Notes: generated by a model from the sequence alone, not told the origin. A stretch of DNA of 64,000 bases from Candidatus Tumulicola scandinaviensis (GCA_003140835.1 PLLA01000080.1:29960-93959); one strand, 5' to 3'; shown: positions 18,397-27,851, counted from the first letter of the stretch. Made by a program: numbers and translations.

Positions 18397-18402
18397 AGTA
18401 TA
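18397..18402 (-). promoter_or_regulatory. -10 box of the esterase gene (leaderless)
   Basis: TATACT on the minus strand, exactly 6 nt before the ATG at 18390. No ribosome-binding site lies between. The -35 region is not conserved. Confidence 0.5.
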
Positions 18403-18453
18403 ACGCCTCTGCCGATCAGGCCGTGATGGGCGCCGGCCACGGAGCCTCGGCGG

Positions 18454-19098
18454 TCAGATGGTAAAGGCGACGATCTGGTTGTTTTCGCGGTGATTCGTCC
18501 AGAAGCGGCTTCCATCGCTTGCCAGCGCGCGCGCGGCAAACGGCACCCGCGCGAGATCTTCGCACTTTGACGCCCCGCCGTTAACGCTGACGCGCGTCAG
18601 GAAGTAGTCGTTTGAGTCCTCGTCGTCGGTATTCAGCACGTAAAAAGCGCCGTCCGCGTAACACTGTCCGCAGATGCCGCGTGGAACCTCGATAGTGCGC
18701 ACCACGCTGCCGCGTTCGTCGATGCCGAGAATTCGTTTGTTATACCACTGGCTGACGTACAGCCGTATACCGTCGTAGCTGAGTTGCGACCCGGTATCGT
18801 CGGGACAGCCGATTGCATCCGAATCCTTGAAGCCGTGGCCGGGAACGAAGCGCCGGATGACGCGCGAGTCGTCGTCACCCTCTCCGCAGATCACGCGCAA
18901 CTCGTCTCCGATCACGGTCATTCCCCAGGGCTTTCCCGGAGCGCGATCTTCTTCACTCACCGTCCAATGATGCGGATCGATCGCATAAATTCGGCTGGTC
19001 TCGATCGATCCCATCCACAGTTTTTCGCCGTCGAACGCAATCGACTGCGGGCGCGGTGCCGGCGAAGGCAGCCGCATCGTTTCGTTCACATCCTGCAT
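18454..19098 (-). CDS. Beta-propeller protein of unknown function
   Basis: 214 residues without a signal peptide. Repeated strands such as QSIAFDGEKLWMGS, GMTVIGDELRVICG, LSYDGIRLYVSQWYNKRI and ALASDGSRFWTNHRENNQIV look like propeller blades similar to glutamine cyclotransferase or SMP-30-type proteins, but no catalytic set is evident. The start could be ATG at 19098 or ATG at 19077. It is divergent from tsaD, with the two starts about 60 bp apart. Confidence 0.6.
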   Translation of the reverse strand: MQDVNETMRLPSPAPRPQSIAFDGEKLWMGSIETSRIYAIDPHHWTVSEEDRAPGKPWGMTVIGDELRVICGEGDDDSRVIRRFVPGHGFKDSDAIGCPDDTGSQLSYDGIRLYVSQWYNKRILGIDERGSVVRTIEVPRGICGQCYADGAFYVLNTDDEDSNDYFLTRVSVNGGASKCEDLARVPFAARALASDGSRFWTNHRENNQIVAFTI

Positions 19099-19160
19099 GC
19101 TCGACGCTTTTCGCGACTCCCACCCGGTTCCTGGCGCGCCGGCAGCGAACCGCCTACTCC

Positions 19161-20177
19161 ATGGTTTTGCTGGGAATCGAGACGTCGTGCGACGATACTG
19201 CGACCGCGCTGGTCGCCGACGGTCGCGACGTGCTGGCGAGCGTCTCGACCAACCAAGACGCGTTTCACGCGAAGTACGGCGGGATCGTTCCCGAGATCGC
19301 GAGCCGGCGTCACGTCGCCCTGCTGTCGGCCGCGGTCGAGGATGCGCTCGGCCGCGCGAACCTCGCGCTCCCACAGATTAACGGTGTCGCCGTGACCCGC
19401 GGCCCGGGTTTGATCGGCAGCTTGGTGGTCGGCGTGGCATCTGCCAAAGCGCTGGCGTTTGCGCTCGGCAAGCCGCTGTACGGCGTCAACCACCTCCACG
19501 GGCATATCTTCGCGCCGTTCCTCGACCGCAGCGACCCGCCACCCTATCCGTTTCTGGCGCTGCTCGTGTCCGGCGGCCACTCGCAGCTGGTCGCGGTAGA
19601 ATCGGCGACCGGCATGCGCATCATCGGACGCACCCATGACGATGCCGCCGGCGAGGCCTTCGACAAAACCGCCCGATTGCTCGGTTTGCCCTATCCGGGC
19701 GGACCCGAACTCGACCGCCTGGCGCAACGCGGAAATCCGCGCGCGCATGCATTTCCGCGCCACCGGCCAGCCGCGGATTCGCTCGATCTGTCCTTTTCGG
19801 GATTGAAAACGTCGGTGCGGTACTTCCTCGAATCCCCGGCCGGCCGCGACGCTAAGCACGAGGACGTCGCAGCTTCGTTCCAAGCCGCAGTCGTCGACGT
19901 GCTGATGGCACGCCTGCACGCCGCTTACAAGCGCGGGAACTATCGTGCGGTGATCTTGTCCGGCGGGGTTGCGGCGAACTCGGCTCTGCAGACCGCGTTT
20001 CGCACCTGGAGCGATCGCAACGACGTGACCGTCTTCATTCCGCCGCCGCAGTACTGCACCGACAACGCCGCCATGGTTGCCGCCGCCGCCTACCATCAGC
20101 GCGACGTTGCGCGGGTCGACCCGCTGACGCTCTCCGCCGATCCAAACCTTCCGTTCGAATTCGCAAGCCTCGCATAA
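19161..20177 (+). CDS. tsaD: tRNA N6-adenosine threonylcarbamoyltransferase
   Basis: 338 residues. TsaD transfers the threonylcarbamoyl group from TC-AMP to A37 of ANN-decoding tRNAs. LGIETSCDDT at the N-terminus, the metal-binding NHLHGH, LLVSGGHSQL, GEAFDK and ILSGGVAANSAL are diagnostic of the ASKHA-fold TsaD/Kae1 family. The ATG at 19161 begins the conserved MVLLGIETS; the open frame upstream lacks homology. TsaB, TsaC and TsaE are not in the window. Confidence 0.96.
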   Translation: MVLLGIETSCDDTATALVADGRDVLASVSTNQDAFHAKYGGIVPEIASRRHVALLSAAVEDALGRANLALPQINGVAVTRGPGLIGSLVVGVASAKALAFALGKPLYGVNHLHGHIFAPFLDRSDPPPYPFLALLVSGGHSQLVAVESATGMRIIGRTHDDAAGEAFDKTARLLGLPYPGGPELDRLAQRGNPRAHAFPRHRPAADSLDLSFSGLKTSVRYFLESPAGRDAKHEDVAASFQAAVVDVLMARLHAAYKRGNYRAVILSGGVAANSALQTAFRTWSDRNDVTVFIPPPQYCTDNAAMVAAAAYHQRDVARVDPLTLSADPNLPFEFASLA

Positions 20178-20224
20178 GCGGCCACGAGGGCGCCGCCCGA
20201 ACCGGCCCGAATCCAGCGCCTGAA

Positions 20225-20593
20225 ATGCGACGCGTGATTGCTGCAATCGTGGCCATGACGACTCCCGCGCTGGCGGCGGCCGATCCCGTGCAAACGCCGG
20301 GATCGAACGTCACGATCGCGACCTGCCACGCGCAACTCGATCGGCCGCCGCTACGAATTGCGTACAAGAACGTGGCGCCGGCCACCGCGACCGAAGTGGA
20401 TTTCGCCATCGTCGACACGACCGGCGTTATTGCGAAAGTCAGGGACATCGGCAAGTTCGATCCTGGAACGCAGATCAATCACGTCTTTGGATTACCGCCC
20501 GATACGTCGCCGTTAGGGCTGAGTTCCGCGCGCTGCGTGGTGACGAAAGTGGTTTACGGCGACGGCACCGCCTGGACCAACCCGAACCCGTAG
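20225..20593 (+). CDS. Small secreted protein, unknown function
   Basis: 122 residues with a cleavable signal (MRRVIAAIVAMTTPALAAA). Two Cys residues (TCHAQL and ARCVV) could form a disulfide. The strands RIAYKNVAPATATEVDFAIVD resemble a single beta-sandwich domain. It follows tsaD in the same direction after 47 bp. No family recognised. Confidence 0.6.
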   Translation: MRRVIAAIVAMTTPALAAADPVQTPGSNVTIATCHAQLDRPPLRIAYKNVAPATATEVDFAIVDTTGVIAKVRDIGKFDPGTQINHVFGLPPDTSPLGLSSARCVVTKVVYGDGTAWTNPNP

Positions 20594-20603
20594 CTTGAGC
20601 GAT

Positions 20604-20993
20604 TCAGAGTCCGATTTGGTTGAGGTTCCAAACGAAGCGTTGCGTGTTGGGGTGGTCCCACCAGTTCGCAACGATGGCTTCGAGCTCGGGTAGCGAGCGC
20701 AAATCCGTGACGTACGTTTCGATCGCGCCGCGATTGGGCGCGGCGTCTTCGATTTCGGCGTGAAGCCGGTCGATGGTTGCATGCGCCGGGTGGCCTTGCG
20801 GGAGCGCCGCATGCAAATCCTGGTGCGGTAGCGCGGGGCGTTCGGCGAGCAGCGGGCGTAGGATTTCCGCTTGCGCGATGCGCTCCTCGTCGGCAACCAT
20901 ACCGGTAGCGTCCGCGTCGGTCACGCCGTCGCGAAGCTCGCCGAGCCGCTCCTCGAGGTCGGGTTTGTGAAACTCGTGACGGTTCTTGTCCAT
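20604..20993 (-). CDS. Small acidic cytoplasmic protein, unknown function
   Basis: 129 residues, charged and probably helical, no signal or membrane segment. It contains LHAEIEDAAPNRGAIETYV and ends WDHPNTQRFVWNLNQIGL. GGGGGGTGGA precedes the ATG. It lies downstream of the large membrane protein gene on the same strand. No family recognised. Confidence 0.6.
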   Translation of the reverse strand: MDKNRHEFHKPDLEERLGELRDGVTDADATGMVADEERIAQAEILRPLLAERPALPHQDLHAALPQGHPAHATIDRLHAEIEDAAPNRGAIETYVTDLRSLPELEAIVANWWDHPNTQRFVWNLNQIGL

Positions 20994-21056
20994 TCCACCC
21001 CCCTACCAGGTCGTTCGACTCCGGCCCTTCCCTCGGGGACTGCCCAGCGAGGTGCG

Positions 21057-24000
21057 CTAGAACGCCGTCGGAGCAACCGGCGCGATGTCCGAACGCTCGC
21101 CGCCGATTTGATCGGTCCCGAGAATCGTCAGCGACGCGCCGTGCCGCAAGAACGTGCCGACGATGGTGTTGAACGCTAGGCGCGGCAAAATGCAGCGCCA
21201 GCTGCCCAGCGCGGCGATAAGATTTTGAATCGGAGCATCTTCGATGGTGGTGCCGAGATTGTACTCGTTTTCGCTCCAATCGCGTCGCGGCGCGCCGAAC
21301 GGCTGGAGTTTCTTGCGCAGGTCTTTCTCGAGCCCGGCCAGCGCGTTGTAGCGGGCGAACTCGTCCGGCGACCGTCGAATCCACTGCGTGAACGACGGCT
21401 GGTTTTCAACGTACCGTTGCAGCGCCAGCAGGGTCGCAAACAGCGCGCGGTTGGAGTCTTGCGAGCAGTTGTTGGCCGCGCCGACGAACGTGCCCCCAGT
21501 ACCGTCGCCGATCCGGTATCGCGCCGTCATCGCCTCGAGTTGAAGCTGCAACGCCTCGAACGCGCTCGCGCGCCCTCCACCGTCGAGCGTAAAGTGACCG
21601 TCGAATGCTTCCAAGCGCAAAATGGCTTCACACACCGGACGCACGCCCGCCCACCCGAACTGACGATCGCCCATGTACCGCGACCAATCCAACGAACCGG
21701 CGATCAATCCGTCGCTATTTTGCGTGTAGACCTGGTGGTAGGTGATCTCGAACCGCAGCTCGCCCGAGAGCGGATCGTCCACTACGTTTGCGACGCCGTA
21801 CGCGAAGTGGCCGAAATAGATCGGCCCCGAGGCAGCTTTCTCGCGCTTCTCGCCACCAATGCCGCCGTACGTGTGAACGACCAGGCCGGCGTCGCCGGCC
21901 TTCCATCCGTCCATGCGCGCGGCAATGATGCCGCCTTTCGCTGCCAGGAGATCGCGCCAGGCCTCACGGCGCGTGTAACGATAAGCGGATCGAGCATCGG
22001 CCAACGCCGCTGCCGCGGCATCCGCCCGTAACAGCGCGCGCGGCGCCAGCGACTGCACCACGAACCGGCCGCTTTCATCGAACCCGCCGTACGCATACCA
22101 GCCCTCGGCGTTGAGCGGCGACTGCTCGATGCCGGCGGTTACCGAGTTCGCGACCCCGGCCAGATCCGGCACGATCGGCGGCATCCGCACGATTTCCTCG
22201 GCGCCGCTAAAACTGCGGGCGTCGCGATCGAAGTGTACCGCGATGTATCCGTCGCCGACATCGGGAGCCACGCCGCGAAACGACAGCAAGCCGTAGTACG
22301 AGCCGGTAATCTGCACCGGTTCCCGCTCGACGAACAGCGTGGCCGTACCGTCGCGCGCCTCGTGCACGATCACGTTGCCCGCTAGCTTGACGACGACGTC
22401 GTCGATCGGATGCGAACCGGCCAGCGATTCGAGCGGATCGACCAATCGCCAGTGGTTCAATCGCACCGGCATGATCAACCCGCCGTACGTGCTCGCCGAT
22501 TGCGCTTCGGCGCTGAAGTTGACATCGCGCACGACGGCGCGCACGCGCTCGCGGACGGCTGGATCGTCGCTCCAGCACAAGCGGACCGTCTTGCCGGCCA
22601 GTCCGGCGTGCGCCTTCGGTGCCAGCTTCACTTCGAAAAGCACGCCCCCAAAACGCTGCTCGCGCGGCGGCAGAATCAGTCGCCCGGCCCAATCCGCGAC
22701 CGGGAGGTAGCGCCCGGTCACCGGCGCTCCATCGAGACGTACCTGCGGCGCCTCGACGTAGCGCTGATAGTTGCTCGGATGCTTTATGAGATCGTTCGGC
22801 ACGACAAAGCGGTCGGTGAGGATGGTTCCGATGTAGTCGAGCGTTTGGCGCAGATTGGTGCGACCGTCGGGCAGCGTAGTGGCGGGATCGAGCATTCCAC
22901 CCGGTACCTGATGTCCTACCGGGCCGAGCGATACGCACGTCAGCGATCCGAGACGTTTGGCACGGTTCCATAACGACAGCAGTGCCATCGACCAGCGCGA
23001 GGCAAACATCACCGGGCCAATGCGTTCGACCTTGTCCTTGTCGCCGACCAAATGATACAAGTGCTCGAGATTTAGAATCGGGTTGTTGCCGGTCATCACG
23101 CCGCCGAGCGAGATCACGTCGACCGGTGCGTCGAGCGCGTGTTTGAGAAACGACGCCGATCCGCACGCCATCTGCCCGCCGCCGCTATACCCGACCAGCG
23201 TCACCGGTATCCCGCTCTTCTTCTGATAGCCGTTGGCGATCAGCGAACGATAGATGACGTCGGCAATTCCGAAGTTGTACATCGGGCCGTACCGCGTATC
23301 GGCCGACACCGCGACGATGGTGACGTTGCGCAGATTGATCAGCATCCCGAGCAACGAGTTCATATTCCGGCTGCGGCTGGCGTCGATTGCTTTCCAAAAC
23401 CGCGAGAGGATCGGATCGTCTTCGAGCGGTTTGTTGAGCACGGAGTAGCACATGACGCCGCGAATCAAGCGGACGTTCGCCGGCAGCTCCGGCGAAAGGG
23501 CGTCGAGAAACGTCTCGATGTCGGGCGTATACTTGCCGCTCGACTGGGCTATGCCGTCCAAGTACACGACGTAGCGAGCGACGCTCTTTGCGCCCGCCAA
23601 GGGTTTCGACGGGCGGCTTTCCTCGCTGGTATCGATCTTATCGCCATACCATCCCGCCCACCATCCCAAGGTTTCGAGCGGCGCCATAAACGCCGCGACG
23701 ACGAGCGCGATGACTCCCAGCCATACTAGATCGAGCGGAAGCTGCAAGACTTGCGGCAGGTGGGCCTGCCAACCGAACACCGTGTCCCGGACCGGCTGCA
23801 GCGCCAGCGCGACGATGATCGCGAGCACCGCGATCCCCCCCAGCCCAACGACGCCGATCCACCATTGAGGGTGTTTGGGCGCCGTTTGCTTCGCAACGCG
23901 CGGTGCGTTCGTTCCGGGCTCGGCGGTCGTTCCACGCTCGGCGCCCGTCTCTACGCGCCCGATGGCCAGTTGCGCGTCGTCGACGATCTGCACGCCGGCA

Positions 24001-24578
24001 ACCGCGTCTATGATGCGGGTGGCCAGCGCAACGATCGGCTTGCCGAAGCTGCGCTGCGCCAGCACCATCACCAGCCAGCCCAACCAGACGTAGGTCGCGG
24101 CAGCAAACACGTCGACGCGTGCGATGACCGCCACGCCGACCACCATCGCTAAGAAGTGCCACACCCGCAACGCGCTCAGCAAGCCCGACCCGAGGTACGG
24201 GAGCGCCCCCAAAAACGCAAACAGCATCGGCGCATAACTCATCGCCAGCACCAGCGCGAGGTCGCCAAGGGCCACGTGCGGCGTTCCCGGCAGCCGGCAA
24301 ACCAGCCACGTGCTCAGGACGACGAATCCGAATCCGAACGTAAACAACACGGCGTCGACCAGCAGGCTGAACAGAAAGCGTGCGGGCTTGACGCGGTTCG
24401 CAAACAGCACGATGCTTTGGGCGACGGTTTCGCTCAAGCCGGCGGCCAAGACGACCGCCAACGCGGCCAGCGTGCTTCCCTCAACCGAAAGCGCCGCCAA
24501 GTATGCGTCGCCGCGCAGCTGCATGACGCCGCCCAGCAACTGCCATACCTCCGGAACGAGCAACTCGATTCGTACCAT
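21057..24578 (-). CDS. Large multidomain membrane protein with alpha/beta-hydrolase and LRAT/NlpC-like motifs
   Basis: 1173 residues from the ATG at 24578, two bases after the GNAT stop. The N-terminal ~300 residues contain about eight membrane helices in a Yip1-like arrangement with a hydrophilic insert. A soluble domain follows with VTLVGYSGGG, a hydrolase nucleophile elbow (Ser ~465). Residues ~900-1070 contain HTYGGIGG, GHFAYG (His ~924) and, later, NNCSQDSN (Cys ~1038); His-before-Cys order is that of permuted papain-fold LRAT/NlpC-like enzymes. A lipid-modifying membrane enzyme is possible but unproven. Neighbours (GNAT, GNAT-PurN) give no direct hint. Confidence 0.7.
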   Translation of the reverse strand: MVRIELLVPEVWQLLGGVMQLRGDAYLAALSVEGSTLAALAVVLAAGLSETVAQSIVLFANRVKPARFLFSLLVDAVLFTFGFGFVVLSTWLVCRLPGTPHVALGDLALVLAMSYAPMLFAFLGALPYLGSGLLSALRVWHFLAMVVGVAVIARVDVFAAATYVWLGWLVMVLAQRSFGKPIVALATRIIDAVAGVQIVDDAQLAIGRVETGAERGTTAEPGTNAPRVAKQTAPKHPQWWIGVVGLGGIAVLAIIVALALQPVRDTVFGWQAHLPQVLQLPLDLVWLGVIALVVAAFMAPLETLGWWAGWYGDKIDTSEESRPSKPLAGAKSVARYVVYLDGIAQSSGKYTPDIETFLDALSPELPANVRLIRGVMCYSVLNKPLEDDPILSRFWKAIDASRSRNMNSLLGMLINLRNVTIVAVSADTRYGPMYNFGIADVIYRSLIANGYQKKSGIPVTLVGYSGGGQMACGSASFLKHALDAPVDVISLGGVMTGNNPILNLEHLYHLVGDKDKVERIGPVMFASRWSMALLSLWNRAKRLGSLTCVSLGPVGHQVPGGMLDPATTLPDGRTNLRQTLDYIGTILTDRFVVPNDLIKHPSNYQRYVEAPQVRLDGAPVTGRYLPVADWAGRLILPPREQRFGGVLFEVKLAPKAHAGLAGKTVRLCWSDDPAVRERVRAVVRDVNFSAEAQSASTYGGLIMPVRLNHWRLVDPLESLAGSHPIDDVVVKLAGNVIVHEARDGTATLFVEREPVQITGSYYGLLSFRGVAPDVGDGYIAVHFDRDARSFSGAEEIVRMPPIVPDLAGVANSVTAGIEQSPLNAEGWYAYGGFDESGRFVVQSLAPRALLRADAAAAALADARSAYRYTRREAWRDLLAAKGGIIAARMDGWKAGDAGLVVHTYGGIGGEKREKAASGPIYFGHFAYGVANVVDDPLSGELRFEITYHQVYTQNSDGLIAGSLDWSRYMGDRQFGWAGVRPVCEAILRLEAFDGHFTLDGGGRASAFEALQLQLEAMTARYRIGDGTGGTFVGAANNCSQDSNRALFATLLALQRYVENQPSFTQWIRRSPDEFARYNALAGLEKDLRKKLQPFGAPRRDWSENEYNLGTTIEDAPIQNLIAALGSWRCILPRLAFNTIVGTFLRHGASLTILGTDQIGGERSDIAPVAPTAF

Positions 24579-24580
24579 CG

Positions 24581-25063
24581 TTATGAAAGGTTCAACTGCA
24601 TGAACGTCGGGCACCGGTAGTCGACGTCGCCGTAAGGCTCACACTCGCGAAAGCCGAGCGAAAGGTAGAGCTGGTACGCTGCCGGCAACCGTTCGCGCTC
24701 CGTATCGAGAACCAAACGCGTGACGTTGCGGTCGCGTGCGAAGTCGATCAGCGCGGCCAGCAGCCGCCGAGCCAATCCGAGATTGCGATACGCCGGCGCA
24801 ACGTATAATTTCTTGACCACCGCCGTCGAATCGTCCAACATGCTCAGCGCGACGCAGCCGGCGGCCCGGTCCACGGCGGTCGCGACGAACGCCGCACCCG
24901 GCGGACCGTAGTGCGCCGACAAATCGCCGATTTCGCGTTCGAACTCCGAGTGCTTGAGGTCGGCGGGCAAACTCTCCTCATATTCCACGACCAACTCGCG
25001 GAAGCGGCGAAAGTCTGCCTCGTCCTTCGCGATGCCGACGCTGGTTACCATAGCGGCGTCCAT
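24581..25063 (-). CDS. GNAT-family N-acetyltransferase
   Basis: 160 residues. The acetyl-CoA binding motif is VVKKLYVAPAYRNLGLARRLL (motif A, Arg/Gly-x-x-Gly-x-Ala pattern), followed by LVLDTERERLPAAYQLYLSLGFRE, typical of small-molecule GNATs. The substrate is unknown. It ends two bases before the start of the large membrane protein, so the two are probably co-transcribed. An internal ATG four codons downstream is an alternative start. Confidence 0.85.
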   Translation of the reverse strand: MDAAMVTSVGIAKDEADFRRFRELVVEYEESLPADLKHSEFEREIGDLSAHYGPPGAAFVATAVDRAAGCVALSMLDDSTAVVKKLYVAPAYRNLGLARRLLAALIDFARDRNVTRLVLDTERERLPAAYQLYLSLGFRECEPYGDVDYRCPTFMQLNLS

Positions 25064-25146
25064 TCAACGGACCCGCATGGGGTGTCATCCTCAGGGACGG
25101 TGCCGCGTTTACCGGAAGCCGGCCAGGGCGCGTGGAGTCCCCGGAA

Positions 25147-26283
25147 CTATGCGCGCTCGTACAACCAGCGCATGATGCCGGCGGCGACCAACTGGTATTC
25201 GACCGGATGCAACCGTTCCATCACAGCCGCTTCGTCTTCTCCGTCGCGTACGCGCAGCGGCTTGCGCGCGAGAACCGGACCGCGGTCGGTCGCCGGCGTA
25301 ACCACGTGCACGGTGGCCCCAACCCACGCGCCGTTCGCCGCCAGAGCGTCGCGTACAGCTCGCGGCCCGCGAAACGCGGGAACGGTCGAACCGTCCGGCA
25401 GCGCGACGACGTCGCTCGTGGGGTCCAACGGCAAAAACGCCGGATGGACGTTGATGAGGTTCGGAAACGTTCGGACAAAGGGCTCGTCGAGCAGGTGCAT
25501 CCATCCCAGCAAGAGCACCAGGTCGGGCTGCATCGCCGACACCGCTTCGAGCAGCCGCGCATCGTACGCGGAGCGTGGTTCTTCTTTTCGATGCCACGGC
25601 AAGACCGCGATCGACGCGACGTCCGCCATCCGCGCGCGTTCGATGGCAAGCGCGCCGGGATTGTTCGTCACTAAGCCAATGACGTCGATCGGAAGCCGGC
25701 CGCTGCGAGCGGCGTCCAAGACCGCCTGAAAGTTACTGCCGCTGCCGGAGGCCAGTATCAGCGTTCGCGGTCGCGGCGCGGCCAGCGCGGTGCGCTCGAA
25801 GCGTTCGGCCACCCGCGCACCGACCGCGTCGGCGTAATATCGAACCAAGCCCGCATCGCCGACCGCTGCAATCAGGGCACGAGCGTACCCGCGTTCTCGC
25901 AGCCCGATCAGCGCCAGCCGCAATAGAACTGCGCCCAGCCCCGATCCACGCTCGGGCGGCGCGACGCCAAACGGTCCAAAGATGCCCACGTCGCGTTCGC
26001 GTGCGAGGCCGCGCAGCCAACGAAACCGTAAATCCTTCGCGTCGAAGGTCGCGAAGCCAACCGGGTTGCCATCGCGAAATGCAACGGCGTTGGTGCCCGC
26101 GCGTGCTTCCGAACTCCAAGCTCCGCCGAACTCGTCGTCGATCCACGCAAGCGTCGTACCGCCGGCGTCCAAAGGCGCGACGACGTCCACGCCCGGTATC
26201 GAGTTTCGCAACCCGAGGACCGCTTCGGGCGAGAGCGCAAATCGCTCGTCTAAATCGACGACGAGATTGAACAGATCCCCCAC
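25147..26283 (-). CDS. purN: GNAT domain fused to phosphoribosylglycinamide formyltransferase
   Basis: 378 residues. Residues ~55-165 form a GNAT-like domain with FGPFGVAPPERGSGLGAVLL as the acetyl-CoA loop. Residues ~172-378 are PurN, which transfers formyl from 10-formyl-THF to GAR: LILASGSGSNFQAVLDA at its start, INVHP (catalytic Asn and His) and TDRGPVL (catalytic Asp). A 15-20 residue insert around PLDPTSDVVALPDGSTVP follows the catalytic His. Start GTG at 26283, 11 bp after the GAF gene. The purM-GAF-purN order supports the purine role. What the GNAT part does is unknown. Confidence 0.88.
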   Translation of the reverse strand: MGDLFNLVVDLDERFALSPEAVLGLRNSIPGVDVVAPLDAGGTTLAWIDDEFGGAWSSEARAGTNAVAFRDGNPVGFATFDAKDLRFRWLRGLARERDVGIFGPFGVAPPERGSGLGAVLLRLALIGLRERGYARALIAAVGDAGLVRYYADAVGARVAERFERTALAAPRPRTLILASGSGSNFQAVLDAARSGRLPIDVIGLVTNNPGALAIERARMADVASIAVLPWHRKEEPRSAYDARLLEAVSAMQPDLVLLLGWMHLLDEPFVRTFPNLINVHPAFLPLDPTSDVVALPDGSTVPAFRGPRAVRDALAANGAWVGATVHVVTPATDRGPVLARKPLRVRDGEDEAAVMERLHPVEYQLVAAGIMRWLYERA

Positions 26284-26294
26284 GCCGGTTGCCG

Positions 26295-26747
26295 CTATTC
26301 GAACAGCGGCATGAGCGCGATAGCGCAGCGTTCTACAAAATCGCGATCGTCGTCGGAAAATGCTCCCAAGCGATCGCTCTCGACGTCGAGCGTGCCGATC
26401 GGGATTCCGCTTTCCGCACCGAGGATCGGGACGATCATTTCCGAGCCGGTCGACTCGAACGCGGTGAGATATCGCGAATCCTTGGCGACGTCGTTACAGA
26501 TCACCGTGGAGCGCGTCCGGACGGCGTCGCCGCTCAATCCTTGCTCCGAAGAAAATTCGACGAAGACCGGCGCCTGCACGCCGGTGTGGCCGATCAGCTC
26601 GATGCGATCGTCGTCGACGTCGTAGATGCCGACCCACCGATAGTCGCGGGCGGCACGCACGATTTCGGCAGCGCGTCGCGCGCGTACGTTGCGCGCATCG
26701 AGCGTGTCGAGTGCGGCCGACAGCTCGCGCGCGATCGCGTCGATCAT
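26295..26747 (-). CDS. Small GAF-domain protein
   Basis: 150 residues, a single GAF domain: WVGIYDVDDDRIEL, VEFSSEQGLSGDAVRTRSTVICNDVAKDSRY and IPIGTLDVESDR are standard GAF strands. Free methionine-R-sulfoxide reductases share this size, but only isolated Cys residues are seen, so the activity is uncertain. The ATG overlaps the purM stop as ATGA, so it is translated with purM. Confidence 0.8.
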   Translation of the reverse strand: MIDAIARELSAALDTLDARNVRARRAAEIVRAARDYRWVGIYDVDDDRIELIGHTGVQAPVFVEFSSEQGLSGDAVRTRSTVICNDVAKDSRYLTAFESTGSEMIVPILGAESGIPIGTLDVESDRLGAFSDDDRDFVERCAIALMPLFE

Positions 26748-27790
26748 GCGTCGTCCCGCGCCGGATGCACGACGACGCGCGGTTCCGAGCCGCTGCGCGC
26801 TTCGATCCATCCGACCACGGACGCCCCAGGACTCGCAGCCACGGCGGCGGCTGCATCGGACAGCCCCACGACCAGCGTGTAACCGACGCCCATGTTGAAG
26901 GTGCGATACCGCTCCTCGAGGTCGAGACTTCCTCGCCGCACGAGCTCGCGCTGAATCGCAGGGACGGTCCAGCGCTGCTGTTCGAACACCGCCTTCACGT
27001 TTTCCGGCAAAGTGCGCGGAACGTTTTCGAGCAAGCCGCCGCCGGTGATGTGCGCCATCGTCTTCACGCGCGCAACGCGCTGAATCGCGCGCACATCGTC
27101 GTAGTACGAAGGATGCGGTGCCAAGAGCGCATCGCCGTAAGTTCCTCCGCCGTCCGGCATGGGCACGCTCCACTCCTCGGGCGGAATCAGCGAACGCGCC
27201 AACGAGTAGCCGTTGGTGTGCAGTCCGACGGCCGGCAGCCCGACGATCGCGTCGCCCGGGATCACATCGGCAGGATTTGGAACTTCGGCGACCTCGACCG
27301 TGCCCACAATCGTCCCGGCGAGATCGAAGTGGCCCGGCGCGTAGAGTCCCGGCATTTCGGCGGTCTCGCCGCCGAGCAGCGCGCAGTTGTGGGCGCGGCA
27401 CGCCCGCGCGCAGCCGCCGACGACCTCCGCGGCCACCGCCGGATCGAGTTTGCCGACTGCGAAATAGTCTAAGAAAAATAGCGGCGTTGCATTCACGACC
27501 AAGATGTCGTTGACGCAGTGATTGACGAGATCGGCGCCCACCGTATCGTATCGTTGGAGCTCCGCGGCGATGAGGATCTTCGTCCCGACGCCGTCGTTGG
27601 AAGCGACCAGCGCGCGCCGCTCGTCCCCCGGCATGCGGAAAATGCCGCCGAAACCGCCGATCGCGTCGAGCTGGTCGGGATGCCGCCACTGCCCCAGCAG
27701 CTCCCGATAGCGTGCAACCGCAGCGTTGCCGGCGGCAATGTCGACACCGGCGCGCGCGTACGCATCGGGACTCCGACCTATGTCGGTCAT
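26744..27790 (-). CDS. purM: Phosphoribosylformylglycinamidine cyclo-ligase (AIR synthetase)
   Basis: 348 residues. PurM closes FGAM to AIR using ATP. YARAGVDIAAGN at the N-terminus, SNDGVGTK, HCVNDILV, LLGGETAEMPG and HITGGGLLENVPR are diagnostic. Length matches the family (~345). The ATG at 27790 is divergent from pepA. It heads the purM-GAF-purN-GNAT run, physically separate from the main purine cluster. Confidence 0.96.
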   Translation of the reverse strand: MTDIGRSPDAYARAGVDIAAGNAAVARYRELLGQWRHPDQLDAIGGFGGIFRMPGDERRALVASNDGVGTKILIAAELQRYDTVGADLVNHCVNDILVVNATPLFFLDYFAVGKLDPAVAAEVVGGCARACRAHNCALLGGETAEMPGLYAPGHFDLAGTIVGTVEVAEVPNPADVIPGDAIVGLPAVGLHTNGYSLARSLIPPEEWSVPMPDGGGTYGDALLAPHPSYYDDVRAIQRVARVKTMAHITGGGLLENVPRTLPENVKAVFEQQRWTVPAIQRELVRRGSLDLEERYRTFNMGVGYTLVVGLSDAAAAVAASPGASVVGWIEARSGSEPRVVVHPARDDA

Positions 27791-27851
27791 GTGGCTGCTT
27801 CGCAGGGCTGGCTCATCTCAGGGCAGTAGTTCACCGCGCGAAAGGTTCACC

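Noticed and set aside
24001..24600. Plus-strand open frames opposite the 1173-aa gene
   Set aside because: Antisense shadows; the minus strand encodes continuous membrane helices.
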